Origin: a bacterium
GTDB lineage: Bacteria; Planctomycetota; Planctomycetia; Pirellulales; Pirellulaceae
DNA length: 64,000 bases
NCBI GenBank assembly: GCA_030430075.1
Contig: JAUIGN010000003.1
Coordinates: 124,001 to 188,000, forward strand
Direction: 5' to 3'
Shown: positions 41,459 to 52,670 of the stretch, piece after piece
Layout of the letters: each line of letters opens with the position of its first letter
How positions within the stretch are numbered: position 1 is the first letter of the stretch
Position numbers and translations under genes: made by a program
The notes under the pieces: model-generated
Databases searched by the model: none
What the model was told of the DNA's origin: nothing
What the model saw: the letters and a program-made list of their open reading frames with translations, nothing else

Positions 41459-43768
41459 ATGACTGCACCCGACACACCGTCGCGCGACGAACTGGCGAAC
41501 GATTATCTGGATCAGCTTGAGTTTGAGCCTTATCCGGTTCAGGAAGAGGCGTTACTCGCGTGGTTCACGTCCGAGCAGGGGGTCCTGGTCTGTGCGCCCA
41601 CCGGAACCGGCAAAACGCTGATCGCGGAGGCCGCCTTGTATGAGGCCTTGCGCACCGGGCAGCGTGCCTATTACACGACCCCCTTGATCGCGTTGACCGA
41701 GCAGAAATTGCAGGAGATGCAGGCGGCTGCCGAGCGTTGGGGGTTTCAGGCGGATGACGTCGGGCTGGTCACCGGTAATCGCCGCGTCAACCCGGATGCC
41801 CCCGTGCTGGTCGTCGTCGCCGAAATCCTCTTCAACCGCTTGCTGCATCCCGAAGCCTTTTCATTTGACGACGTGACAGCGGTCGTGATGGACGAGTTTC
41901 ACAGCTTTAACGATCCCGAACGGGGCATCGTTTGGGAGATGACGCTCGGCATGCTGCCGCCCCACATCCGCCTGCTGCTTCTGTCAGCAACCGTGGGCAA
42001 CGCCTATCCGTTTGTCAGCTGGCTGCGGCATGCCCATCAGCACAATCTGGAATTGGTCCAGAGTGACGACCGAAAAGTGCCGCTCACCTACCACTGGGTT
42101 GGAGATCAATTGCTGAATGAGCAGTTAGAGCTGATGGCGGCCGGAGACGAGTCGTCGCGCTATACGCCGGCGCTGGTCTTCTGCTTCAATCGCGAGGAGT
42201 GCTGGAGCGTGGGCGAACAACTCAAGGGCAAAAAGATGGTCCGGGGCGACCAGCAGAAGTTGCTGGCCCACGAATTGGACAAGTACGACTGGTCGCAAGG
42301 CGCCGGCCCCAAGCTCAAACAGATTCTGTACCGGGGCGTCGGCGTCCACCATGCCGGGCTGCTGCCTTCCTACCGCCGGATTGTGGAAGACCTGTTTCAA
42401 CGCAAACTGCTGTCGGTCTGTGTCTGCACGGAAACACTGGCTGCCGGAATCAACCTGCCGGCGCGAAGTGTGGTCATCCCGAACCTTCTCAAAGGCCCTC
42501 CAGACAAGAAGAAGTTGATTGAAGCCAGCGCGGCACATCAGATGTTCGGTCGCGCCGGACGTCCCCAGTTCGACTCAGAGGGATTCGTCTTCGCACTGGC
42601 GCACGAAGACGATGTCAAACTTGCCCGTTGGCGCGAGAAGTATGATCAGATTCCGGAAGACACCAAGGACCCCGGTCTACGGAAGGCCAAGAAGTCGCTC
42701 AAGAAGAAAATGCCCAAGCGACGTGCCAATCAACAGTACTGGAATGAGACGCACTTCGAGAAACTGAAGAATGCCCCAGCCAGTAAGCTCGCCAGCCGGG
42801 GACCGTTGCCCTGGCGGCTGCTGACGTACATGCTGGATGCGTCGCCCGACGTCGAACCGATTCGCACTCTGGTGGGAAAACGACTTCTGGAAGGGAGCGG
42901 CGCCGAGGCCAGCCAACGTGAACTGGATCAGATGCTGAAGACGCTCTGGACTGCGGGTTACGTGGAACTGGAACCGGAACCTCCCAAGCCGCAGGCCGAC
43001 AGCGAAGTCGACACGTCGAGCGCAGCCGATCCGCCCGACGCGCCTCCGCCACCCTACCGAGCCGAATTTGCTTACCCCACGGAGACATTGACGCGGTTGC
43101 TCGGGTTTCGCGGCGTCAACCCGTTGTTCGGAGTGTTCCTGGCCAACCACCTGGGGATCGCGGACCGGCAGGAACGCATCCAGGCACTCGAATCCGTGCT
43201 GGCGTTGCCGGGACCTGTCGCCCGGTTTGTGCGAGTTCCCAAGCATGAAGAATTGCCGCCAGGCCCCTTGGCCACCACACGGCTCGACGTCGAACTCCTG
43301 CGGCTTGGCCTGGTCACGCTGGAACAACTGGGGGCCGGCGACCAGCCGGAGGACGATGGGGCGGACCGGCGCCCTGCCTTCTATGACGAAGAGCCGGTCT
43401 GGGTGCTGACCCTGGCGGAAAAGCTCAAGCTGTTGTTTGACTACGACTTCCCCGGTGTCCGCGATGTCCGCATCACCCCCGTCTGGGCCGCGGGAGAAAT
43501 TCTCGAATTTGGCGGCAACTTCAACAACTTCATCACCAGCAAGGGGCTGCAGAAACAGGAAGGCATCATTTTCCGGCACCTGTTGCGTCTGATCTTGCTG
43601 ATTGCCGAGTTCAAAGTGATCGTCCCCTATGACACCACGGAAGACGAATGGTTGACCGACCTGGAAGAGATCGCAGAGCGTCTGGCGGAAACCTGCCGGG
43701 CTGTCGATCCCACCAGTACCGACAAGACGGTCGAACAGGCGAAAGCCACGGAGACGCTGGAGGTCTAA
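41459..43768 (+). CDS. Ski2-like DExH-box helicase
   Basis: A 769-residue superfamily 2 helicase. Walker A APTGTGKT spans residues 46-53; motif II is DEFH (VVMDEFHSF), motif III SAT and motif [31 protein letters not shown] and [18 protein letters not shown] are typical of Ski2/Mtr4/Hel308-type enzymes. A basic insertion ([20 protein letters not shown]) follows the helicase core, and a C-terminal half of about 300 residues has no recognised domain. It probably unwinds RNA or DNA in repair or RNA decay. The gene is monocistronic and no nuclease partner is nearby. Confidence 0.88.
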   Translation: MTAPDTPSRDELANDYLDQLEFEPYPVQEEALLAWFTSEQGVLVCAPTGTGKTLIAEAALYEALRTGQRAYYTTPLIALTEQKLQEMQAAAERWGFQADDVGLVTGNRRVNPDAPVLVVVAEILFNRLLHPEAFSFDDVTAVVMDEFHSFNDPERGIVWEMTLGMLPPHIRLLLLSATVGNAYPFVSWLRHAHQHNLELVQSDDRKVPLTYHWVGDQLLNEQLELMAAGDESSRYTPALVFCFNREECWSVGEQLKGKKMVRGDQQKLLAHELDKYDWSQGAGPKLKQILYRGVGVHHAGLLPSYRRIVEDLFQRKLLSVCVCTETLAAGINLPARSVVIPNLLKGPPDKKKLIEASAAHQMFGRAGRPQFDSEGFVFALAHEDDVKLARWREKYDQIPEDTKDPGLRKAKKSLKKKMPKRRANQQYWNETHFEKLKNAPASKLASRGPLPWRLLTYMLDASPDVEPIRTLVGKRLLEGSGAEASQRELDQMLKTLWTAGYVELEPEPPKPQADSEVDTSSAADPPDAPPPPYRAEFAYPTETLTRLLGFRGVNPLFGVFLANHLGIADRQERIQALESVLALPGPVARFVRVPKHEELPPGPLATTRLDVELLRLGLVTLEQLGAGDQPEDDGADRRPAFYDEEPVWVLTLAEKLKLLFDYDFPGVRDVRITPVWAAGEILEFGGNFNNFITSKGLQKQEGIIFRHLLRLILLIAEFKVIVPYDTTEDEWLTDLEEIAERLAETCRAVDPTSTDKTVEQAKATETLEV

Positions 43769-43927
43769 CGCCCGCCCATGGCAACAACTTGGCCGAGGTA
43801 CGCGGCGTCAATCAGTCCCTGGCGGCCACCTCCGGGACGACGCATTGCTCCGCGACGCCGGACCGCATGACGTCATGCCCAGCATGACCTACGGAATCGC
43901 GAAACAACGTCCGCTAAGTCTGGCAAG

Positions 43928-45202
43928 TTAAATCAGATCCGGCGGCTTGTGCTGCGGGTCGCGTTCGCGCGGTTTGGGCTGGTCCAGCATCGTCTCTTCT
44001 CGAACGATCGTCTCGATGGTCGATTGGCGAACTTCCTGTTGCGAGTCGATCGGGGCGGCCGCCACTTCGGGCGTCGCTTGCGGCGGCGTCTCGCTGCGCA
44101 TCCGCTTCTTGGCATGCTGCAGGCGAGCGTTCAGGACGGAACGGAAGTTGATCCGGTTCTCCTCCCGGGCGGCAAACGGCCGCAGGTACTTGGCGACCTC
44201 GCCGGCCGTTTGAATCCGGTTCTCAGGTCGCTTGGCCATCATTTTGGCCACGATCAATTGCAACCGTTCGGGAGTCTCCGGCCGCAATTCTTGCACCGGA
44301 GTGGCCCGTTTCTTCAAGTGACCCTTTAACTTCTGGGCATGGGACTTGAACGGAAACGGGACCTGCCCGGTCAACGCGAAGTACAACGTGCAGCCCAAAC
44401 TGTAAATGTCCGCCCGATGGTCGATCTGGTAGCTGTCGACGTACTGCTCGGGAGAAATGTAATCCGCAGTCCCCAGCCGGTTCTGACCGAAGATCATGGC
44501 CATTGAGAATTCTTCGTCGTTGTCGTCGAGCATCGCGAGGCCAAAATCGAGGATCTTAACCGTGCCGTCGGCGCAGACCAGCAGATTCTCAGGCTTGATA
44601 TCGCGATGCACCAAACCGGACTGGTGCGCGTAGTCCAACCCCTCGGCCGCCTGCATCACGATGTCGCAGGCCTGGCCGATCTCCAGTTGCTTTTTCATCA
44701 GCATGAACTCGAAGAGGTTCACGCCACGCACCAATTCCATGGCCACGTAATGAATCGGTCCGTAGATGTCCTCGTAGTGGCCCATCTTGTATGTGTGGAC
44801 GATGGCCGGATGCTTGAGTCGCATTCCGGCTTGCGCTTCGAGCCGAAAGCGGGCCAGGGTGCCGGGGTCCTGGCGGGCGTCTTCCGGAAGCACCTTGAGG
44901 GCAACCCGCCAGTGAGTCTCGATGTCCTCGGCGATGTACACCCATCCCATGCCGCCGCAACCGAGGACCTCCAGAACCTTGTAGCCGTCGATCACCAGCC
45001 CGCGAGAACTGCCTTTCAACAAGCGGTCGGCCTGGTACCGGGTCAAGTACCCGTCTTCCACCAGGACTTGCGCGATTTCTGCCGAGGTCGGATCGGTCAG
45101 TTGCGAGATGGTCACAGCGGCGTCTTGCAGGTCGTCAAGCTGTAAGAGCTGGCTCTTTTTCAGCAGCAACAGGAAATCGTTCGTTGCTTTGGAGACTGCC
45201 AT
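43928..45202 (-). CDS. Serine/threonine protein kinase (PknB-like), soluble
   Basis: A 424-residue kinase. An N-terminal region of about 70 residues (QLTDPTSAEIAQVLVEDGYL, TRYQADRLLKG) is the short extension found in many planctomycetal kinases. The kinase domain has GCGGMG (81-86), Lys103, the catalytic HRD at 199-201 and DFG at 219-221, with a full SPEQY and DIYSLGCTLYFALTG. All key residues are present, so activity is expected. No transmembrane or sensory domain follows, only a polar tail rich in Glu, Pro and Arg. The ATG at 45202 was preferred to an upstream reading with an Arg-rich leader. Targets are unknown. Confidence 0.88.
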   Translation of the reverse strand: MAVSKATNDFLLLLKKSQLLQLDDLQDAAVTISQLTDPTSAEIAQVLVEDGYLTRYQADRLLKGSSRGLVIDGYKVLEVLGCGGMGWVYIAEDIETHWRVALKVLPEDARQDPGTLARFRLEAQAGMRLKHPAIVHTYKMGHYEDIYGPIHYVAMELVRGVNLFEFMLMKKQLEIGQACDIVMQAAEGLDYAHQSGLVHRDIKPENLLVCADGTVKILDFGLAMLDDNDEEFSMAMIFGQNRLGTADYISPEQYVDSYQIDHRADIYSLGCTLYFALTGQVPFPFKSHAQKLKGHLKKRATPVQELRPETPERLQLIVAKMMAKRPENRIQTAGEVAKYLRPFAAREENRINFRSVLNARLQHAKKRMRSETPPQATPEVAAAPIDSQQEVRQSTIETIVREETMLDQPKPRERDPQHKPPDLI

Positions 45203-45576
45203 TTTCGCCCAATCACCAATGATGGCCCGCAGAAGCGTGTCTCTTATTCTACCACGACATGCCTGATTGTTGCACGCCGATTGGTGCCCGGAAAGTCGCC
45301 GTATCACGCACAGCTTGACGTCCGGTGAGCGCAGGCGGGCGTTCCGACGGGGCTTGGCACGCGGGGGAGCCAACGCCGGGTGGACCAGTCTTTGCCTGGA
45401 GGTAAACTGCCGGTCTGGTGGCGGGGCACGGCTGGTCGCCAGCCGCTCAGGGGATTGGACGGCTGCCAGACCAACCGGCCATACTCGCGGGCGGACTGGA
45501 TAGGAAATCTAATGTGTTCGGCCTATAATTTCGAATTCGCCGAGCCGGCGACCTTTTTCTCCCCCCTCGGTGCCCC

Positions 45577-47628
45577 ATGATCAAACTGCCCGTCCTCAAC
45601 AACCTGGAGACGGAGTCCGACCCGCTGGCGTCCTTGGTGCCGCCAGAGATTCCCTGGGACCAACGACGCCCCCTCCCCATGTCGCCGGAGGAAGTCGCAG
45701 CGCGTGGGTGGGACCAGGTCGACGTCGTCTTCATCACGGGCGACGCGTACATTGACCATCCCAGTTTTGCGACGGCCATTTTGGGCCGCGTCCTGGAAGC
45801 GGCCGGGTTTCGGGTGGCCGTCGTCGCCCAACCCAACTGGCAAAACGCCGATGATTGGCGACGCTTTGGACGCCCGCGACTCTTCTTCGCGGTCAGCGCC
45901 GGCAACATGGACTCGATGATCAATCACTACACGGCAAATCGCAAGGTTCGCAATGACGACGCTTACTCGCCGGGAGGGCGAATCGGCCTCCGTCCAGATC
46001 GCGCGACGCTCGCCTACTGCCAGCGTGCGCGGCAGGCGTACAAAGGCGTGCCGATCATCGCGGGTGGCGTCGAGGCGTCGCTGCGACGGCTGGCACACTA
46101 CGACTATTGGAGCGACAAGGTGCGGCGTTCCATCCTGCTGGACGCGAAGCCCGACCTGGTCGTTTTCGGCATGGGGGAGGACATTATCCTCGAGATCGCC
46201 CGCCGCCTTGATGCGGGCGACACGGTTAACGATCTTCGTTCCCTCCGCGGCGTGGCCTATGCGATGGGCGCATCCGAAACGCCCCCCGCGGACAGCCTGA
46301 CCCTCCCCAGCTTCGAGCAGGTTCGGGACGACAAGCGGGCCTTCGCCGAAGCAACCAGGCTGACCCACCACGAAACAAACCCCTACAACGCCCGCCGCCT
46401 CCTCCAGTGGCATGACCGCCAGGCCGTCGTCGTGAATCCGCCCCGCTTCCCGATCTCCGAAGCGGCCATGGACAGACTCTATGCCCTGCCCTACACCCGC
46501 CGACCCCACCCCAGCTATCGCGAACCGATTCCCGCCTTCGACATGATCAAGGACTCCGTCACGATCATGCGGGGTTGTTTCGGTGGCTGCACGTTTTGCT
46601 CCATCACGGCGCACCAGGGACGCATCATTCAATCCCGCAGCCGGGACTCCGTGTTGCAGGAAGTCCGCGACATGACGCGGGACGAAGAATTCAAAGGTAT
46701 CATCAGCGACATCGGCGGACCGACCGCCAACATGTACCAGATGAAGTGCACCAAGCCGGAAGTGGAAGCCGTTTGTCGCCGCCAATCGTGCGTCCATCCG
46801 AAGATTTGCAAGTTGCTGGGAACCGACCATGGACCGCTGATTCAACTGATGAAGGACGCGCGCCAGACGCCGGGTGTGAAAAAGGTCCTGGTGGCCAGCG
46901 GGATCCGCATGGATCTGGCTCGCCGCTCCCCCGAATATATGCGGGAACTAACCCAACATCATGTCGGCGGTCTCCTCAAGGTGGCTCCCGAACACACCGA
47001 CTCCAACGTCCTCAACTTGATGCGCAAGCCGTCCGGCGACGACTTCGAGAAGTTCAGCCGGCAGTTTGAAGACGAGTCGCAAAGGATCGGTAAGAAGCAG
47101 CACATTGTGCCCTACTTCATTGCCAGCCATCCGGGCAGTGACCTGAATGCCATGATCGACCTGGCCCTGTTCCTGAAGCGAAACGGGTACCGTCCGGATC
47201 AAGTCCAGGACTTTATCCCTGCGCCTATGGACGTGGCGACGGCCATGTTCTACACGGAAATCGATCCCTTCACCAAGAAGCCTGTTTACATCGCACGCCA
47301 TCTGCGGGATCGAAAACTGCAGCGGGCGTTGATGCAGTACTTCAAACCGGAAAACTACTTCGAAGTCCGCCGGGCACTCCAGCAAGCAGGCCGAAGCGAC
47401 CTGATTGGCGGCGGCTGCGATTGCCTGATTCCGAGCAAACCGCCCCCAGCGGCGATCGAAAAACGCCGTCGGAAGGCGAATGCGCAACTGTCTGCCGGTA
47501 AGTACGTTCATACCATCCCCGCCGGTAAGAAGTCGAACAAGAAGAAGAAGGGCAAGCGCAAGCAGTCACGCCACCAACCGGGGCCCGGCTATCGGCCTGA
47601 CACCCAGAAGGCACGTGACCAGCGGTAG
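45577..47628 (+). CDS. YgiQ-family radical SAM protein
   Basis: A 683-residue protein with the radical SAM cluster motif CFGGCTFC (Cys334, Cys338, Cys341). The N-terminal cobalamin-type region has VDVVFITGDAYIDHPSFATA and FFAVSAGNMDSMINHYT, both hallmarks of YgiQ (UPF0313). The SPEYMRELTQHHVGGLLKVAPEH and PYFIASHPGSDLNAM blocks also fit. The C terminus ends in a Lys-rich tail. Family function is not established. The gene is preceded by 200 bases without features. Confidence 0.9.
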   Translation: MIKLPVLNNLETESDPLASLVPPEIPWDQRRPLPMSPEEVAARGWDQVDVVFITGDAYIDHPSFATAILGRVLEAAGFRVAVVAQPNWQNADDWRRFGRPRLFFAVSAGNMDSMINHYTANRKVRNDDAYSPGGRIGLRPDRATLAYCQRARQAYKGVPIIAGGVEASLRRLAHYDYWSDKVRRSILLDAKPDLVVFGMGEDIILEIARRLDAGDTVNDLRSLRGVAYAMGASETPPADSLTLPSFEQVRDDKRAFAEATRLTHHETNPYNARRLLQWHDRQAVVVNPPRFPISEAAMDRLYALPYTRRPHPSYREPIPAFDMIKDSVTIMRGCFGGCTFCSITAHQGRIIQSRSRDSVLQEVRDMTRDEEFKGIISDIGGPTANMYQMKCTKPEVEAVCRRQSCVHPKICKLLGTDHGPLIQLMKDARQTPGVKKVLVASGIRMDLARRSPEYMRELTQHHVGGLLKVAPEHTDSNVLNLMRKPSGDDFEKFSRQFEDESQRIGKKQHIVPYFIASHPGSDLNAMIDLALFLKRNGYRPDQVQDFIPAPMDVATAMFYTEIDPFTKKPVYIARHLRDRKLQRALMQYFKPENYFEVRRALQQAGRSDLIGGGCDCLIPSKPPPAAIEKRRRKANAQLSAGKYVHTIPAGKKSNKKKKGKRKQSRHQPGPGYRPDTQKARDQR

Positions 47629-47894
47629 CCCGCGATTGCAACAGGCCGTCCGCAGCGCGGACCGCTGAGCTGCTCGTGCCGGCCGCAGGCGGCGGGGCGA
47701 CGGACCGTCGTCGCTCGCCCGACGCCAACAGCGGCAATCCGGGTGCTTGAGGCAACCGCCAAGGATCGGCTCGGGGGAGGCCGGGTGAGCGGTGATGGCG
47801 GGTTCCGAATCCGTCTGGGCTGGCTCGCCGGGATCGACTATCCTGCTGCTTCTCCGCCCGGATCGCCCTACCCACCCCCTCGATGGGAATCGCC

Positions 47895-48677
47895 ATGTCC
47901 GCCGAAGCACGGAAGCTTCGTCTGCATTTTCGTAGTTACGTCGTAATCCCCGCTCGGCTGGCCTCGACGCGACTACCCCGCAAGCTGTTGCTGGCAGAAA
48001 CCGGCAAGACGGTGATTCAGCACACGTACGAGTCGGCCAGCGGTGCCGGTCGCCCGCTGGGAGTGGTCGTGGCGGCCGACAGTCAGGAGATCGCTGCGGA
48101 GGTCGAGCGGTTTGGCGGCCGCGCGCTGCTCACCGACCCGGCGGCCCCCTCCGGCACGGACCGTGTCGCCGAGGCGGCGCGTCACTTGCCGGATGCGGAT
48201 GTGATTGTCAACGTGCAGGGCGACGAGCCGGAAATCGCGCCCGCCGCGATTGACCTGGTGATTGGGCTGCTGGAAGAGAATCCGCAAGCCGTCATGGCGA
48301 CCCTGGCGACGCCCATTCGGCGCCGCCAGCAATTGGAGGATCCGGCATGCGTGAAGGTCACGATCGCCGCCAACCACCAGGCCCTCTACTTCAGCCGCAG
48401 CCCGATCCCCCATGCGCGCGACGGCTACGAACCGCTCTTGGAGGCAGACCCACCGCGCTTCCACCAGCATCTTGGGCTCTACGCCTACCGACGAGAGTTC
48501 CTTTTCCAGCTGGCGAAAATGGCACCCTCGCCATTGGAGCAAGTAGAGAAACTCGAGCAGTTGCGAGTGCTGGAAAGCGGGCACCAGATACTCGTGGGTG
48601 TGGTCGACGAGCCTTCCGTCGGCATCGACACGCGGGCGGACTATGACACGTTTGTCATCCGGGCATTGAATCGCTAA
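47895..48677 (+). CDS. kdsB: 3-deoxy-manno-octulosonate cytidylyltransferase
   Basis: KdsB activates KDO as CMP-KDO for lipid A inner core assembly. The 260-residue reading has the nucleotide loop YVVIPARLASTRLPRKLL, the DADVIVNVQGDEPEI metal/CTP motif and HLGLYAYRREF near the KDO site. GGGA lies 6 bases before ATG 47895; an ATG four codons earlier lacks a ribosome site. Length is normal (about 250). It implies LPS synthesis, consistent with the diderm planctomycete envelope. It precedes pyrG, which makes the CTP it uses, with a 177-base gap. Confidence 0.93.
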   Translation: MSAEARKLRLHFRSYVVIPARLASTRLPRKLLLAETGKTVIQHTYESASGAGRPLGVVVAADSQEIAAEVERFGGRALLTDPAAPSGTDRVAEAARHLPDADVIVNVQGDEPEIAPAAIDLVIGLLEENPQAVMATLATPIRRRQQLEDPACVKVTIAANHQALYFSRSPIPHARDGYEPLLEADPPRFHQHLGLYAYRREFLFQLAKMAPSPLEQVEKLEQLRVLESGHQILVGVVDEPSVGIDTRADYDTFVIRALNR

Positions 48678-48854
48678 GATGCAATCCCAGGGTTCGCTCC
48701 CTGGCCAAGCCTCTCTTGATCCCGCCTCGCCAGGGAAGCCTCCCCCGAATTCGCTATTTCGTGTTGCGTCGCGCGCCTGACGCTGACGCCGCCGTGAGCA
48801 GTTTGAGTGATCAATTTCTTGAGTTTCGATACCGCCAGGAAGGCCAACAAACGG

Positions 48855-50492
48855 ATGACAAAGCATATCTTCGTGACAGGGGGCGTTGTCAGCTCACTTG
48901 GAAAAGGGCTGACCAGCGCCTCGATCGGCATGCTTCTCGAACGCCGGGGGCTGACGGTCCGGATGCAAAAGCTGGACCCCTACATCAACGTCGATCCGGG
49001 AACGATGAGCCCGTACCAACATGGTGAAGTCTACGTGCTGGACGATGGCAGTGAGACCGATCTCGATCTGGGTCACTACGAGCGGTTCACGAATGGGCCA
49101 CTGACGCGGGATGCCAACTACACGACGGGACAGATTTACCAGTCGGTGATTGAAAAGGAGCGGCGCGGCGAGTTTCTGGGAAAGACCGTGCAGGTGATTC
49201 CCCATATCACCAATGAAATCAAGAGCGTCATCAAGAAGTTGGCGGTCGACGGCGTCGACGTTGTCATCACGGAAATTGGCGGCACGGTAGGCGACATCGA
49301 AAGCCTCCCGTTCCTGGAGGCGATCCGACAGTTTTCGCTCGACGTCGGCAAGGAAAACTGCCTCTACGTTCACCTGACCCTGGTGCCCTACCTGAAAGCG
49401 GCCGGTGAATTGAAGACCAAGCCCACCCAGCACTCCGTGGGCCAGTTGCGGCAAATCGGTATTCAGCCGGACATCCTGGTCTGCCGCACAGAACACTCGA
49501 TCAGCCATGAAGATCGAGAAAAGATGGCCCTCTTCTGCAACGTCCCGATTGAAGCGGTGATCGAAGAAAAGGACAAGGATTTCTCGATTTACGAAGTGCC
49601 GTTGAGTTTGGTCGAGCACGGCCTGGACGCGCTGATCGTCAAGAAGCTGCAGCTGCCGGCCGAAACCTTGGAAATGGACGACTGGCGCGATCTCGTGCAC
49701 CGCCTGCGGCACCCCGAACACGAGATCCGGATCGCCGTTGTCGGCAAGTACGCAGAGCACACGGATGCTTACAAGTCGATCTACGAATCCCTGGATCATG
49801 CCGGGATCCACAACCACGCCAAGATTGAAATCGGCCGCATCCACAGTGAAGCGATTGAGCAGGATGGACCCGAGGAACTGCTGGCCGGCTACGATGGGAT
49901 CCTCGTTCCCGGTGGATTCGGCGACCGAGGAATCGAAGGTAAGGTAGAAGCGATTCGCTACGCGCGCGAACAGGGCATTCCATTCTTTGGCATCTGCCTG
50001 GGAATGCAATGCGCCGTGATCGAGTTTGCTCGCAACGTCGTCGGGCTGGAAGGTGCCCACTCCGCGGAATTCGATGAAGATACCCCGCATCCCGTCATCG
50101 GACTCCTGGATGAGCAACGGAATATTACGCGCAAGGGAGGCACCATGCGGCTGGGCGCGCAGCCGGCGTCGCTTGATCCCACCAGCCATTCTGCCGCCTG
50201 TTACGGGAACACGGAGATCTCGGAAAGGCACCGACATCGGTATGAGTTCAACAACGCCTACCGCGAGCAGTTTGCCAAACACGGCCTCGTGTTCGCCGGC
50301 CAAAGCCCGGACCGATCCTTGGTCGAGATTGTCGAAATTGCGGACCACCCCTGGTTCGTCGCCGTCCAGTTTCACCCGGAGTTCAAATCGAAGCCGACAG
50401 CCTCACAGCCCCTGTTCGGAGGCTTTGTCGGTGCGGCCGTCAAGCGAAACGAGACCGTGTGCGCCGCCCGAGAAAGCGTCGAAACGTCTTGA
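48855..50492 (+). CDS. pyrG: CTP synthase
   Basis: PyrG converts UTP and glutamine to CTP. The 545-residue reading starts [20 protein letters not shown], with the amidoligase domain containing [15 protein letters not shown] and [13 protein letters not shown]. The C-terminal class I glutaminase has the catalytic Cys in [15 protein letters not shown] and the His/Glu pair in VQFHPEFKS. An in-frame ATG 16 codons upstream is rejected because the family begins at MTKH/MTKY. CTP is a substrate of the adjacent KdsB, a sensible pairing. Confidence 0.96.
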   Translation: MTKHIFVTGGVVSSLGKGLTSASIGMLLERRGLTVRMQKLDPYINVDPGTMSPYQHGEVYVLDDGSETDLDLGHYERFTNGPLTRDANYTTGQIYQSVIEKERRGEFLGKTVQVIPHITNEIKSVIKKLAVDGVDVVITEIGGTVGDIESLPFLEAIRQFSLDVGKENCLYVHLTLVPYLKAAGELKTKPTQHSVGQLRQIGIQPDILVCRTEHSISHEDREKMALFCNVPIEAVIEEKDKDFSIYEVPLSLVEHGLDALIVKKLQLPAETLEMDDWRDLVHRLRHPEHEIRIAVVGKYAEHTDAYKSIYESLDHAGIHNHAKIEIGRIHSEAIEQDGPEELLAGYDGILVPGGFGDRGIEGKVEAIRYAREQGIPFFGICLGMQCAVIEFARNVVGLEGAHSAEFDEDTPHPVIGLLDEQRNITRKGGTMRLGAQPASLDPTSHSAACYGNTEISERHRHRYEFNNAYREQFAKHGLVFAGQSPDRSLVEIVEIADHPWFVAVQFHPEFKSKPTASQPLFGGFVGAAVKRNETVCAARESVETS

Positions 50493-50809
50493 CGTGGCTG
50501 GCCCCCGGCCCCTTCGCGGGCAAACGCTCGCGACATGCTCGTCCGCACCCGTTGGTCGCTCGCACATCACACCTAAAATGAACCTCGTTGGCCCTGCGGG
50601 CGCTTCGCACGTTCGGGTGCCACCCATCTTCGCGTTCCGAGATTCTGAAATGTGACGAATTCACCAGACAACGTCCGCTCATAACAACCGTGCCGCGGCA
50701 ACCGTGGCCAAGTCGCCCGACAAACGACCAGGCCTTACGGACGTCCCAGCCGGCACGCGTTGCTGAGCGTTTTTGGCCAACATCCTTGCCTTGGTGGGAG
50801 CACGCAACC
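50493..50809. other. Intergenic region with repeat family 3, copy 3
   Basis: A 317-base gap. Bases 50514-50575 carry the repeat (GGGCAAACGCTCGCGACATG, GTCCGCACCCGTTGGTCGCT). The remainder has no recognisable feature apart from a probable promoter region for the DUF1844 gene. Confidence 0.45.
50514..50575 (+). repeat. Dispersed repeat family 3, copy 3
   Basis: Shares ACGCTCGCGACATG and CCGTTGGTCGCTCG with copies 1 and 2. A degenerate relative around 51388-51410 keeps CTCCCGTTGGTCG. Confidence 0.6.
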
Positions 50810-51331
50810 ATGCCAGAAGAAACCCCTGAAGAACCAAAACTGATTATTGACGATGACTGGAAGGAACGTGTCCAGTCGGAAAAGGAGGCGGCCGCCGCGG
50901 CGGCAGCAGAGAAAGCGGCGGGCGCGGAAAAGTCCCAGACGGCTGCGGATCACGCGTCGTCGGACGCGGCGACTCCCGTCGACACCCCTCCCGGCGCGGC
51001 AACAACGGACGAACCGCCATCACCCGACTTGCCCCCCGCTTCGTTCGCCACGCTCGTGCATTCGCTGACCGCTCAGGCCCTGGCCAGCCTGGGGCAGATC
51101 CCCGATCCGGAAGGCAAGGCCAACGTCGAGCTTGAGCTCGGTAAACACTTCATCGATACGCTCGCCGTGCTCGAAGAAAAGACAAAAGGCAACTTGGACG
51201 AGGACGAATCCGCCGCGCTGTCCAAGATGCTCTACGAACTACGCATGTTGTTCGTCCACGTCCGCAACGAACAACGTGGCGGAGCGACCCCACAGGAAGA
51301 TCCGTCGAACCTCCATGATCCGGGCTATTGA
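50810..51331 (+). CDS. DUF1844 domain protein
   Basis: A 173-residue protein. A disordered N-terminal half rich in Ala, Glu and Pro follows MPEETPEEPKLIIDDDW. The conserved C-terminal domain is PPASFATLVHSLTAQALASL, GQIPDPEGKANVELELGKHF and TKGNLDEDESAALSKMLYEL, which I recognise as DUF1844 of unknown function. It has no membrane segment. The ATG at 50810 is the first giving the conserved start. Confidence 0.85.
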   Translation: MPEETPEEPKLIIDDDWKERVQSEKEAAAAAAAEKAAGAEKSQTAADHASSDAATPVDTPPGAATTDEPPSPDLPPASFATLVHSLTAQALASLGQIPDPEGKANVELELGKHFIDTLAVLEEKTKGNLDEDESAALSKMLYELRMLFVHVRNEQRGGATPQEDPSNLHDPGY

Positions 51332-51484
51332 CGGCTGCGCGGCAAATGAGCCTTCGGCAAGCAACGCGCGGCCGTATATCTGCGGACTCCCGTTGGTCGT
51401 CCTGGTCCATTCGCTGCGCACGTATCAATAAGAGTTTCGACGAACTCTTTGCCAGGTTCCCTGCCTTCCATTTCCAGGTCCCTC

Positions 51485-52261
51485 ATGCTCTCGACGGCGA
51501 AACACCTCCGCGCACTGCTGGCAACCGATCAACCGGTGATTGGCCTGATGGCGACCGATCATGCCTGGCCTTTTCTGGTGGAAATCTGCCAACGAGGTGG
51601 CCTCGACTACCTGGTCGTTGATGCGGAGCACGGAGATTTCTCCGATGAGTTGATTTCGCACTTGTGCCAGGTAGGACGGCTGGCAAACTTCCCGGTCTTG
51701 GTGCGAACCATTTCTTGCGACGAGTCCGTGATCCGGCGCACCTTGGGTCTGGGACCGTGCGGAATTCTGCTCCCCTGTGTCGAATCAACCGAACAGCTTG
51801 ATCAGGTTGGTAACGCCGCACGAATGCCGCCTCGTGGGACGCGACGGCCGGGCGGAAAAGGCAACTACTGGCTTGACGATTTCCAGTACGACACCTGGAA
51901 ATCCGACTTCGAAGACCGCCTGATCGTCATCCCGCAAATCGAGTCGCGGGCGGGTGTCGCGAACGTGGCGGCGATCGCGGCCCATGCGCTCGTCACGGCA
52001 GTTGGGCTCGGTCCGTATGACTTGTCTGCCGACCTGGGATGCTGCTGGAACCCGGACGACGGAGAATTCCAACGGACCCTGGCACATATCAAGCAGGCGG
52101 CCGACCAGGTCGACAAGAAGGTCTGGGCCGGCTGCGATGGGCCAGCACTTCGAGCCCAAGGCTATTCGTTCTTATGGCTCGGTACGGCAACCACGCTACT
52201 CACCAACGCCATCACCCGGTCCGTTCAGGAAATCACCCACGCTGACCGACAAACGGATTGA
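51485..52261 (+). CDS. HpcH/HpaI aldolase family protein
   Basis: A 258-residue TIM-barrel aldolase-like protein. Family features are DYLVVDAEHGDFSDELI (metal and pyruvate region), GPCGILLPCVESTEQLD, IPQIESRAGVANVAAIAAH (metal-binding Glu) and GLGPYDLSADLG. HpaI-type enzymes cleave 4-hydroxy-2-oxo acids to pyruvate or glyoxylate plus an aldehyde. The exact substrate is unknown. The ATG at 51485 gives the usual short N terminus. It ends 409 bases before a convergent sulfatase. Confidence 0.85.
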   Translation: MLSTAKHLRALLATDQPVIGLMATDHAWPFLVEICQRGGLDYLVVDAEHGDFSDELISHLCQVGRLANFPVLVRTISCDESVIRRTLGLGPCGILLPCVESTEQLDQVGNAARMPPRGTRRPGGKGNYWLDDFQYDTWKSDFEDRLIVIPQIESRAGVANVAAIAAHALVTAVGLGPYDLSADLGCCWNPDDGEFQRTLAHIKQAADQVDKKVWAGCDGPALRAQGYSFLWLGTATTLLTNAITRSVQEITHADRQTD

Positions 52262-52670
52262 TCCAACGTGGGAATGCGGCAAGAACAACTCCCATTCATT
52301 CAGCGGAACCGACGAGCGGGAAGTCGTTAATGCCAGGTTTCGGCCGCATGCCGGAACGCGTGAAGTCAACCACAGCACGGCCTCGGAAATGACCGTCGAG
52401 CCGATGTTGTCGCGATCATGACCACACGCCGGGTTGGCCCGGATCATTTATCAGCCGTCGGGCGTTAGCCCCGTTTTTTTCGACCGCTGCACAAACCGGA
52501 CGCGCACGCGTTCCAGCTGAGATGCGCGGCGATTTGGGCAAGTTGATCACAATCGATTGTGACGTCATGACTTGCCCTGAAGGGTTGTTTGTTCGTTCAT
52601 CAATCATCCGGGCTAGCGGCTCCCAAGTGACCCGGGGTGCTCGGTCCGCAACCGGCGTCAATCAATGGCG
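52262..52670. other. Convergent intergenic region with repeat family 2, copy C
   Basis: A 409-base gap. The repeat fills 52443-52615. The first 180 bases have no recognisable feature. Confidence 0.45.
52443..52615 (+). repeat. Dispersed intergenic repeat, family 2, copy C
   Basis: Contains TTATCAGCCGTCGGGCGTTA, hairpin GGGC-GTTA-GCCC, AAACCGGACGCGCACGCGTT and TGGGCAAGTTGATCACAATC, aligning with 3350-3514 and 22727-22905. Confidence 0.7.
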
